From Saccopteryx bilineata (lineage: Eukaryota; Chordata; Mammalia; Chiroptera; Emballonuridae), in the NCBI RefSeq assembly GCF_036850765.1, contig NC_089495.1, positions 210,379,932 to 210,443,931 of the forward strand: DNA of 64,000 nt. The letters run 5' to 3'. Made by a program: the position numbers and the translations under genes. Below the pieces are notes generated by a model, which searched no databases, was not told the DNA's origin, and worked only from the letters and a program-made list of their open reading frames with translations. Shown here one piece after another: positions 21,001-33,000 of this stretch. Each line of letters starts with the position of its first letter. The first letter of the stretch is position 1.

Positions 21001-24000
21001 GCAGGGAGGGCACTGGGGCAGGTGCGGGGCCTCTGCCCATGATCCCCACTGTCCCCCAGGCCTGGCCCTGACCCACGTGCTGGAGCAGAACCTGAAGCCA
21101 GGAGCAGGTCCGCGTCCGGAGGCAGCCAAGGTGGTGGTTCTAGTGACGGACGGCAAGTCCCAGGACGATGCCTGTGCTGCTGGCCGCGTCCTCAAGGACC
21201 TGGACGTCGACGTCTTTGCTGTGGGTGAGCAGCCTGGGTCCTGGTGTGGGCTAGCGGCTCACACCCCTGCGGGGACCTGGTGCGGGGTAGCGGCTCACAC
21301 CCCTGCGGGGACCTGGAGCGGGGTAGCGGCTCACACCCCTGCGGGGACCTGGTGCGGGGTAGCGGCTCACACCCCTGCGGGGACCTGGTGCGGGGTAACG
21401 GCTCACACCCCTGCGGGGTCCTGGTGCGGGGTAGCGGCTCACACCCCTGCGGGGACCTGGTGCGGGCTAGCGGCTCACACCCCTGCGGGGACCTGGTGCG
21501 GGCTAGCGGCTCACACCCCTGCGGGGACCTGGTGCGGGGTAGCGGCTCACACCCCTGCGGGGACCTGGAGCGGGGTAGCGGCTCACACCCCTGCGGGGAC
21601 CTGGAGCGGGGTAGCGGCTCACACCCCTGCGGGGACCTGGAGCGGGGTAGCGGCTCACACCCCTCGCGGCCCCTCAAAGCCCCAACCCCAAGTCTGCAAG
21701 GCAAGAGGACCTGTCCATGCTCCAGGAGCTTGGTGATGGTGCCCGAGCCAGCATCCGAGCACCCGTGGGCACTTGGAGGGCGGCCACAGGTCGGCGCGGG
21801 GCCGTGCGGAATGGGCTAGTTTGCTGCATCATCTGTAAACCTCTTCCTGTCCCGCCTCGACTCACAGGGCCCTGCCAGGTGTCTCCGTCCTGGGGCCTGT
21901 GGGGTCTGGCGTATGTGGCTGGGAGGGCCCCCTCCACCCTCTGGGTGAGTCGGTGTAAGACGTGACAATAACTCCCAGGGGGCCTCTCCTCACCTCCCAC
22001 ACCCCCCACGCCCGGTGCGCAGGCGTGAAGAACGCCGATGAGGCCGAGCTGAGGCTCCTGGCGTCCCAGCCGCTGGACATCACCGTCCACAACGTGCAGG
22101 ACTTCCCCCGGCTCAGCACACTGGCCGGCCTGCTCAGTCGCCTCATCTGCCAAAAGGTCCAGGGCGGGAGCCCGCGTCCGGACCCAGGTGAGCGGCAGGC
22201 GGGTGGGGACCCGACCAGGTCGCCCACGCTCGCCCGCAGCCCGCCAGGCCCCGCCCTGCGGGGCTTGTGGATCCTGTAAGGACCTCCTGCACCCCCCGCC
22301 GCCCCCGTTTCCACGGCTCCCTGGGAGGCAGCAGCCCGACCTGGGGACACCTGTCCTTCCTGGAAGTGGCCACCAGGGGGCGCAGGGGAGCCGCTGAAGC
22401 CCCCACCTGCTGGGGCCGTTGACCACCCGTCTGCCCTTCCTCCCTCAGTTAAACCAGCAGTAGCTGCTCCAGCCCTGGACCCCCTTTCCGCCCCCACCAG
22501 CCTGGTCCTGACCCAGGTGACCTCCTCCAGCGTCCACCTGTCCTGGACGCCAGCCCCCGAGCCGCCACTCAAGTACCTGCTGGTGTGGCAGCCTTCCAGG
22601 GGCGGCGTTCCCAGGGAGGTGAGAGCCGCCCTCCCCGGCCCCATGCAGAGTCCAGGCTGGAATGGACACCCAGGGAGGGGACGGTGAAGTCAACGCGGGG
22701 AAAGGCGGAGCGGGGGGCGGGGCGGCCCAGCCGGAGCCTGCATCCTGGGGGTGCACTGGGGCGACCCAGCGGGCGGGGCGCCTGCGTCTCCCCTGTCACG
22801 TGGGGGCCGGGGCTGCTCTGCCCTCGCCCAGATCGTGGGGTTGCCCTGCCCTGCGTCCCCCAGTGCCCCACCCTGCCCGCTCCCTCGGGGCTCCCGTTCC
22901 AGGTGGTGGTGGACGGGCCCAGCTCGTCCGCGGAGCTGCAGAACCTGACCTCCGGCACGGAGTACCTGGTGTCCCTGTTCCCGGTCTACGAGGCCGGGGT
23001 TGGCGAGGGCCTGCGGGGCCTGGTGACCACCGGTGAGCGGGGCAGCATGCACTTGTGGGTCTTAGAGCCTTCGCCCGGGGTGAGGAGGAAACACCATGCC
23101 CAACTTGCTGTGTGGCCGAGGCCAAGTCACTGGACCTCTCTGACCCTCGGTGTCTTCATCTGAATGCCAGTGACTGTTACTGTTCACCTGGTTCTGGAAC
23201 ACACACCCCACCCCCCCACGCCAGGTCACAGCCCCAGGGACTGCCCTGAGCCCTTCCACACGTCACTGAGGTGTGTCCTACAACTTGGCATTTAAAGTAG
23301 GCAGCCCAGTGGATTTCAGTGAGCTCATTCGGGGCGCTGTGCACCCGTCACCACGTCAACCTTAGAACAGAAACCCCGCGCCCCTCAGCTCTCACCCCCA
23401 CCGCCCCCGACGGCAACCCCTAGTCTGCCCTGCCTCCAGGGATTGGCCAGTTCTGGACTGACCAGCATGTGGCCTGTGGCCTCTGGCTTCCTCATGGGGC
23501 CCTTTACCCCTGGGTACCATGGCCCTCTCCTGCCAGACAGAGCCCCACGGGGCAGCTGTGGTTCCCCAGAACTGTGAGCTGGAAGCTTGGGCCAGGGTGA
23601 CGTTTGGGGACAGAGGCTTAGAATTCTTGGGGGGGGCATGCCCCCAGGGGCTGCGGTATGACTTCTGCCTGTGGTGCCCTCCCCTCTCCCAGCACCTCTG
23701 CCTCCGCCCCAGGCGCTGGCCCTGGCCACGGTGACGCCCCAGACCATCCACCTCACCTGGCAGCCTGCAGCCGGGGCCACCCAGTACCTGGTGCGGAGCG
23801 CGCCGGCCTCCCCCAAGGGCGAGGAGGAGGGCAGAGAGGTGCGTGGCCGGCCAGGGCGGAGAGGGCGGCTGGGGCTGAGGGTGGGGAGCGAGGCGGGCGG
23901 GGGCCAGTGTGGGTGTCGTCCCCGCAGGTGTGGGTGGGGCGGCCGGAGGTGCTGCTGGGCGACCTGGAGCCGGGCAGGGACTACGACATCTGGGTGCAGA

Positions 24001-27000
24001 GCCTGCGAGGGGAGCAGGCCAGCGAGGCCCGGGGCATCCGTGCCAGGACCCGTGAGTGACCGCCCCCCGGGCTGCTGTCCCCCAGAGGGCAGAAGAGCCA
24101 CTCTGGTTCCCCAAGCCTCCCGGGGGGGTGGGGGCCCCCACCTGGCACCCCCACTGTGGCTGGCCACCGCCCACAGCTCCCCTGGATGCTCTGGGAGCGG
24201 CCGACAGTCTCTGAGGCCCCGCTGTGCCCGCAGCTGCCCTGGCGCACCCCAGACACCTGGGCTTCTCGGACGTAAGCCACGACTCGGCCCGCGTGTCCTG
24301 GGAGGGCAGCCCGAGGCCTGTGCGCCTGTGCAGGGTCAGCTACGTGTCCAGCGGGGGCAGCCACTCGGGGCAGGTGAGGGCAGGCTGGTGTTCTGCGGGG
24401 TCCCCGGGGAGCCGGCCTTCGGGGTACTGAAGCGTCCACGGGCGCCTGTGGCCCCCAGCTGCCCCCACCCTGCGCTCAGAGCCTGGTGCAGGGGACACAG
24501 TGTGCTGACAGCAACCCCCCTGGGGGCCCCCGTCGGGCAGGGTGGGGGCCACGTGTGGAGCCGAGAATCCGGAGATGATGTGAATGATGAAGCTGGGGGC
24601 ACAGGGTGCTGTGTGGGGGGACCCGGCCCCCATGGGCAGACCCACACCACCTGACCCCACTCTGGGGGTGGTCGTGGGGCCGTCCTGGGCGGGAGGTTCT
24701 GGGCCGGGGTCTCGGTCCAAGCGGAGGCTGCCCCCTCCCCAGCATGAAGGGTCGCCTCCCGGCCCTGCCCATGTCCCCTCCGGCCTTACAGATGGAGGCT
24801 CCTGGAAACGCCACCTCGGTCACTCTGAGGCCCCTCTCCTCCTCCACCACCTACTCCGTCCGTGTCACCTGCCTCTACCTGGGGGGCGGCTCCTCCACAA
24901 TGACCGGGCGCCTGACCACACGTGAGCGGGCGGTCAGTGGGCGGGGTGGGTGTTCCCAGGTTGATCTGTGTCCCTCTGTCTCCAGGCGGTCAGTGGGCGG
25001 GGTGGGTGTCCCCAGGTTGACCTGCGTCCCTCTGTCCCCATGGACGGTTCAAATCAACACAGGCTTAGGTGCCTGCTCTGTGAAGCCCTGAGCCAGGGGG
25101 GACAGTCCTGGACAGGTGTGACAGTGGGGTGCGGGGCCCTCGAGGGTGTGAGCAGATTCGGGGGGCTGGGGCACCCCCGGGAAGCAGGCCCCCACTCAGT
25201 CCGTAGTCCAGTCCCAGGAAAGGGGAAATGTGGGGGCGGCCACCATGGGGAGATTGGGGGGCCCCTCTGCCCCCCAAGTGTGGTCCATGCTAGCAAAACC
25301 TCCTTAAGGGGCACCAGAGGGTGCTCTGATGAGTGGCCAAGGGGTCGCCCAACGGCCGCAACAGCCTCAGGCTCCCTGCTTTGTCCCCCAGGGAAAGTCC
25401 CCAGCCCGAGCCAGCTGTCCGTGACCGAGCTCCCTGGGGACAAGGTCCGGCTGGAGTGGGCAGCTGCAGCGGCGTCCAGCGTGCTGGTCTACCAGATCAA
25501 GTGGACGCCTCTGGGAGACGGGAAGGCGCATGAGGTGTGTGGGGGGAGAAGACCCCGCCCCCCACCTCCAGCCCCGGGGGGCTCACACCTCGGCGCAGGA
25601 ACCCAGGGACTGGCCGGCCCAGCCCGTGACCTGTGAGCCGGGCCTCGCGCGAGGCCACCACTCACAAGGTGGACGCCCGGTCCCTCCTCTCCGCAGATCT
25701 CTGTCCCGGGAAACCTGGGCGCGGCCGTGCTGCCCGGCCTGGGCAGGCACTCGGACTACGAGGTCACCATCCTGGCCTACTACAGGGACGGGGCCCGCAG
25801 CGAGCCCGTGTCCCTCCGCTACGCCCCCCGTAGGTGACCCTCAGCGACCCCGTGTCCCTCCGCTACGCCCCCCGTAGGTGACCCGCAGCGACCCCGTGTC
25901 CCTCCGCTACGCCCCCCGTAGGTGGCCCACAGCGACCCCGTGTCCCTCCGCTACGCCCCCCGTAGGTGACCCTCAGCGACCCCGTGTCCCTCCGCTACAG
26001 CCCCCGTAGGTGGCCCGCAGCGACCCCGTGTCCCTCCGCTACAGCCCCCGTAGGTGGCCCGCAGCGACCCCGTGTCCCTCCGCTACGCCCCCCGTAGGTG
26101 GCCCGCAGCGACCCCGTGTCCCTCCGCTACGCCCCCCGTAGGTGACCCTCAGCCCCGTGTCCCTCTGCTACGCCCCCCGTAGGTGACCCTCAGCCCCGTG
26201 TCCCTCCGCTACGCCCCCCGTAGGTGACCCTCAGCCCCGTGTCCCTCTGCTACGCCCCCCGTAGGTGACCCTCAGCGACCCCGTGTCCCTCCGCTACAGC
26301 CCCCGTAGGTGACCCTCAGCGACCCCGTGTCCCTCCGCTACAGCCCCCGTAGGTGACCCGCAGCGACCCCGTGTCCCTCCGCTACGCCCCCCGTAGGTGG
26401 CCCGCAGCGACCCCGTGTCCCTCCGCTACGCCCCCCGTAGGTGGCCCGCAGCGACCCCGTGTCCCTCCGCTACGCCCCCCGTAGGTGACCCTCAGCCCCG
26501 TGTCCCTCCGCTACGCCCCCCGTAGGTGACCCTCAGCCCCGTGTCCCTCCGCTACGCCCCCCGTAGGTGACCCTCAGCCCCGTGTCCCTCCGCTACGCCC
26601 CCTGTAGGTGACCCTCAGCCCCGTGTCCCTCCGCTACGCCCCCCGTAGGTGACCCTCAGCCCCGTGTCCCTCCGCTACGCCCCCCATAGGTGACCCTCAC
26701 CCCCATCGGGCGGTGACAGCCCGAGAGACCCCAGACTGCCCCACCTCCTCAGCCCCAGACCCCAGACTCTCAGAAACGCTGACAGGCAGTTCCCCAAGCC
26801 TCTGACCCTCTGGCCTGGGTTTTAGGGTCTCCCTGGGGCGGCTGAGGGTCTGCTAAGTCACCTGGGGTGACAGTGCTCAGGGGGGTGTTGGAGCCGACCT
26901 GGGGGCTCCGTCTGTCCCGAGGTTGCAGGGCAGCGGGGTGGGGGGGGCACGGTGGGTGTGCTGCTGGCTTCTGGCCGTCCCCTTGCTGACCCCCCGCACA

Positions 27001-30000
27001 CACACCCCCTCAGTCAGCCGGAACCCACCGTCCAACCTGGCCCTGACGTCTGAGTCCCCGAACAGCCTGCGGGTCAGCTGGACGCCCCCGCCCGGCCACG
27101 TCCTCCACTACCGGCTCACCTACGCGCTGGCCTCAGGCTCAGGCCCAGAGAAATCGGTGGGTCTTGGTGGAGTGGGGTGGGGGGTGGGGCATCGCTCCTC
27201 ATGGGCCCCTGGGGCCTGGTGGCCGGGGGAGACATGGCCCCCCATCTGTTGAGCTCTGCCATGGCGGGACACACAGACAGAAAGGCACCCAGATGCCCCC
27301 ATAACCAGAGGCACTCTGGAGGGCGGGGGCGGGGGGGGCTCAGGTGACCGTGCCCCTCCCCAGGTGACCGTTCCAGGACCCAGGAGCCACACGACACTCC
27401 CTGACCTGCAGGCAGCTGCCAAATACAGGGTCCTGGTCTCAGCAGTGTACGGAGCAGGGGAGAGCGTGACCGTGTCCGCCACGGGCCGAACAGGTGAGCG
27501 GGCACGAGAGCCCAGGCCCAGGCCCCCTTCAGAGACTCAGAACCCGGGGAGCCCAGACCCAGGCCCCCTTCAGAGACTCAGAACCCGGGGAGCCCAGACC
27601 CAGGCCCCTTCAGAGACTCAGAACCCGGGGAGCCCAGGCCCAGCACCCTTCAGAGACTCAGAACCTGGGGAGCCCAGACCCAGGCCCCTTCAGAGACTCA
27701 GAACCCGGGGAGCCCAGGCCCAGCACCCTTCAGAGACTCAGAACCTGGGGAGCCAGGCCCAGCACCCTTCAGAGGCTCAACCCGGGGAGCTCGGACCCAG
27801 CACCCTTCAGAGGCTCAGAACCCGGGGAGCCCGGACCCAGCACCCTTCAGAGACTCAGAACCCGGGGAGCCCAGACCCAGCACCCTTCAGAGGCTCAGAA
27901 CCCGGGGAGCCCAGGCCCGGGCCCCCTTCAGAGACTCAGAACCCGGGGAGCCCAGACCCAGGCCCCCTTCAGAGACTCAGAACCCGGGGAGCCCAGACCC
28001 AGGCCCCCTTCAGAGACTCAGAACCCGGGGAGCCCAGACCCAGCACCCTTCAGAGGCTCAGAACCCGGGGAGCCCAGACCCAGGCCCCCTTCAGAGGCTC
28101 AGAACACGGGGAGCCCAGACCCAGGCCCCCTTCAGAGGCTCAGAACCCGGGGAGCCCAGACCCAGCACCCTTCAGAGGCTCAGAACCCGGGGAGCCCAGA
28201 CCCAGGCCCCCTTCAGAGGCTCAGAACACGGGGAGCCCAGGCCCAGGCCCCCTTCAGAGACTCAGAACCCGGGGAGCCCAGACCCAGGCCCCCTTCAGAG
28301 GCTCAGAACCTGGGGAGCCCAGACCCAGGCCCCCTTCAGAGGCTCAGAACCCGGGGAGCCCAGACCCAGGCCCCCTTCAGAGGCTCAGAACCCGGGGAGC
28401 CCAGACCCAGCACCCTTCAGAGACTCAGAACCCGGGGAGCCCAGGCCCAGCACCCTTCAGAGGCTCAGAACCCGGGGAGCCCAGACCCGGGCCCCCTTCA
28501 GAGCCTCAGAACCCGGGGAGCCCAGACCCAGGCCCCCTTCAGAGACTCAGAACCCGGGGACCCCAGACCCAGCACCCTTCAGAGGCTCAGAACCCGGGGA
28601 GCCCAGACCCAGCACCCTTCAGAGGCTCAGAACCCGGGGAGCCCAGGCCCAGGCCCCCTTCAGAGACTCAGAACCCGGGGAGCCCAGACCCAGCACCCTT
28701 CAGAGACTCAGAACCCGGGGAGCCCAGACCCAGCACCCTTCAGAGGCTCAGAACCCGGGGAGCCCAGACCCAGCACCTTTCAGAGACTCAGAACCCGGGG
28801 AGCCCAGACCCAGCACCCTTCAGAGGCTCAGAACCCGGGGAGCCCAGACCCAGCACCTTTCAGAGACTCAGAACCCGGGGAGCCCAGGCCCAGGCCCCCT
28901 TCAGAGACTCAGAACCCGGGGAGCCCAGACCCAGACCCCCTTCAGAGACTCAGAACCCGGGGAGCCCAGACCCAGCACCCTTCAGAGACTCAGAACCCGG
29001 GGAGCCCAGACCCAGCACCCTTCAGAGGCTCAGAACCTGGGGAGCCCAGGCCCAGGCCCCCTTCAGAGGCTCAGAACCTGGGGAGCCCAGACCCAGCACC
29101 CTTCAGAGGCTCAGAACCCGGGGAGCCCAGACGCAGGCCCCCTTCAGAGGCTCAGAACCCGGGGAGCCCAGACCCAGGCCCCTTCAGAGACTCAGAACCC
29201 GGGGAGCCCAGACCCAGGCCCCCTTCAGAGGCTCAGAACACGGGGAGCCCAGACCCAGGCCCCCTTCAGAGACTCAGAACCTGGGGAGCCCAGACCCAGC
29301 ACCCTTCAGAGGCTCAGAACCTGGGGAGCCCAGACCCAGGCCCCCCTCAGAGGCTCAGAACCCGGGGAGCCCAGACCCAGGCCCCCTTCAGAGGCTCAGA
29401 ACCTAGGGAGCCCAGACCCAGCACCCTTCAGAGACTCAGAACCCGGGGAGCCCAGACCCAGGCACCCTTCAGAGGCTCAGAACCCAGGGAGCCCAGACCC
29501 AGCACCCTTCAGAGGCTCAGAACCCGGGGAGCCCAGACCAGGCCCCCTTCAGAGGCTCAGAACCTGGGGAGCCCAGACCCAGGCCCCTTCAGAGACTCAG
29601 AACCTGGGGAGCCCAGGCCCAGCACCCTTCAGAGGCTCAGAACCCAGGGAGCCCAGACCCAGCACCCTTCAGAGACTAAGAACCCGGGGAGCCCAGACCC
29701 AGGCCCCCTTCAGAGGCTCAGAACCCGGGGAGCCCAGACCCAGCACCCTTCAGAGGCTCAGAACCCGGGGAGCCCAGACCCAGGCCCCTTCAGAGACTCA
29801 GAACCCGGGGAGCCCAGGCCCAGCACCCTTCAGAGGCTCAGAACCCGGGGAGCCCAGACCCAGCACCCTTCAGAGACTCAGAACCCGGGGAGCCCAGACC
29901 CAGCACCCTTCAGAGACTCAGAACCCGGGGAGCCCAGACCAGGCCCCCTTCAGAGGCTCAGAACCTGGGGAGCCCAGACCCAGGCCCCTTCAGAGACTCA

Positions 30001-33000
30001 GAACCTGGGGAGCCCAGGCCCAGCACCCTTCAGAGGCTCAGAACCTGGGGAGCTCGGACCCAGCACCCTTCAGAGGCTCAGAACCCGGGGAGCCCGGACC
30101 CAGCACCCTTCAGAGACTCAGAACCCGGGGAGCCCAGGCCCAGCACCTTTCAGAGACTCAGAACCCGGGGAGCCCAGGCCCAGGCCCCCTTCAGAGACTC
30201 AGAACCCGGGGAGCCCAGGCCCAGCACCTTTCAGAGACTCAGAACCCGGGGAGCCCAGACCCAGACCCCCTTCAGAGACTCAGAACCCGGGGAGCCCAGA
30301 CTCAGCACCCTTCAGAGACTCAGAACCCGGGGAGCCCAGACCCAGCACCCTTCAGAGACTCAGAACCCGGAGAGCCCAGGCCCAGCACCCTTCAGAGACT
30401 CAGGACCCGGGGAGCCCAGACCCAGCACCCTTCAGAGACTCAGAACCTGGGGAGCCCAGACCCAGCACCCTTCAGAGACTCAGAACCTAGGGAGCCCAGG
30501 CCCAGGCCCAGCACCCTTCAGAGGCTCAGAACCCAGGGAGCCCAGACCCAGCACTCTTCAGAGGCTCAGAACCCGGGGAGCCCAGACCCAGGCCCCTTCA
30601 GAGACTCAGAACCTGGGGAGCCCAGGCCCAGGCCCAACACCCTTCAGAGACTCAGAACCTGGGGAGCCCAGACCCAGCACCCTTCAGAGGCTCAGAACCC
30701 GGGGAGCCCAGGCCTGGGCCCCCTTCAGAGACTCAGAACCCGGGGAGCCCAGACCCAGGCCCCCTTCAGAGCCTCAGAACCCGGGGAGCCCAGACCCAGG
30801 CCCCCTTCAGAGACTCAGAACCCGGGGAGCCCAGACCCAGCACCCTTCAAAGGCTCAGAACCCAGGGAGCCCAGACCCAGCACCCTTCAGAGGCTCAGAA
30901 CCCGGGGAGCCCAGGCCCAGGCCCCCTTCAGAGACTCAGAACCCGGGGAGCCCAGATCCGGCACCTTTCAGAGGCTCAGAACCCGGGGAGCCCAGGCCCA
31001 GGCCCCCTTCAGAGATTCAGAACCCGGGGAGCCCAGACCCTGCACCTTTCAGAGACTCAGAACCCGGGGAGCCCAGACCCAGCACCCTTCAGAGACTCAG
31101 AACCTGGGGAGCCCAGGCCCAGGCCCAACACCCTTCAGAGACTCAGAACCCGGGGAGCCCAGGCCCAGGCCCCCTTCAGAGACTCAGAACCCGGGGAGCC
31201 CAGATCCGGCACCTTTCAGAGGCTCAGAACCCGGGGAGCCCAGGCCCAGGCCCCCTTCAGAGATTCAGAACCCGGGGAGCCCAGACCCAGCACCCTTCAG
31301 AGGCTCAGAACCCGGGGAGCCCAGACCCAGCACCCTTCAGAGACTCAGAACCCGGGGAGCCCAGACCCAGCACCCTTCAGAGACTCAGAACCCGGGGAGC
31401 CCAGACCCAGCACCCTTCAGAGACTCAGAACCCGGGGAGCCCAGACCCAGCACCCTTCAGAGACTCAGAACCTGGGGAGCCCAGGCCCAGATCCAGCACC
31501 CTTCAGAGACTCAGAACCCGGGGAGCCCAGGCCCAGCACCCTTCAGAGGCTCAGAACCCGGGGAGCCCAGACCCAGCACCCTTCAGAGGCTCAGAACCCG
31601 GGGAGCCCAGGCCCAGGCCCCCTTCAGAGACTCAGAACCTGGGGAGCCCAGGTCCAGGCCCCCTTCAGAGACTCAGAACCTGGGGAGCCCAGGCCCAGGC
31701 CCCCTTCAGAGGCTCAGAACCTGGGGAGCCCAGGCCCAGCACCCTTCAGAGACTCAGAACCCGGGGAGCCCAGACCCAGCACCCTTCAGAGACTCAGAAC
31801 CCGGGGAGCCCAGACCCAGCACCCTCCAGAGACTCAGAACCCGGGGAGCCCAGGCCCAGGCCCCCTTCAGAGACTCAGAACCTGGGGAGCCCAGGCCCAG
31901 GCCCCCTTCAGAGGCTCAGAACCTGGGGAGCCCAGACCCAGCACCCTTCAGAGACTCAGAACCCGGGGAGCCCAGGCCCAGCACCCTTCAGAGACTCAGA
32001 ACCCGGGGAGCCCAGACCCAGCACCCTTCAGAGACTCAGAACCCGGGGAGCCCAGACCCAGCACCCTTCAGAGACTCAGAACCCGGGGAGCCCAGACCCA
32101 GCACCCTTCAGAGACTCAGAACCTGGGGAGCCCAGGCCCAGACCCAGCACCCTTCAGAGACTCAGAACCCGGGGAGCCCAGGCCCAGCACCCTTCAGAGG
32201 CTCAGAACCCGGGGAGCCCAGGCCCAGGCCCCCTTCAGAGGCTCAGAACCCGGGGAGCCCAGACCCAGCACCCTTCAGAGACTCAGAACCCGGGGAGCCC
32301 AGACCCAGCACCCTTCAGAGACTCAGAACCCGGGGAGCCCAGACCCAGCACCCTTCAGAGGCTCAGAACCCGGGGAGCCCAGACCCAGCACCCGTCAGAG
32401 ACTCAGAACCCGGGGAGCCCAGGCCCAGGCCCCCTTCAGAGACTCAGAACCTGGGGAGCCCAGGCCCAGGCCCCCTTCAGAGGCTCAGAACCCGGGGAGC
32501 CCAGACCCAGCACCCTTCAGAGGCTCAGAACCCGGGGAGCCCAGACCCAGCACCCTTCAGAGACTCAGAACCCGGGGAGCCCAGACCCAGCACCCTTCAG
32601 AGACTCAGAACCCGGGGAGCCCAGGCCCAGGCCCCCTTCAGAGACTCAGAACCTGGGGAGCCCAGGCCCAGGCCCCCTTCAGAGGCTCAGAACCTGGGGA
32701 GCCCAGGCCCAGGCCCCCTTCAGAGACTCAGAACCCGGAGAGCCCAGGCCCATCACCCTTCAGAGACTCAGAACCCGGGGAGCCCAGGCCCAGCACCCTT
32801 CAGAGACTCAGAACCCGGGGAGCCCAGGCCCAGGCCCCCTTCAGAGACTCAGAACCCGGGGAGCCCAGGCCCAGGCCCCCTTCAGAGGCTCAGAACCCGG
32901 GGAGCCCAGGCCCAGCACCCTTCAGAGACTCAGAACCCGGGGAGCCCAGGCCCAGCACCCTTAAGAGACTCAGAACCCGGGGAGCCCAGGCCCAGCACCC

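Noticed and set aside
25806..26698. Regular repeats that could be mistaken for a CRISPR array
   Set aside because: No unique spacers between the units, eukaryotic context, and the unit is clearly derived from the adjacent exon end.
27494..30490. 998-codon open frame of Pro/Arg/Gly-rich repeats
   Set aside because: Entirely inside the 40/41-bp minisatellite; other frames are equally open and there is no start context or non-repeat domain. Kept only as a possible intron-retention product.
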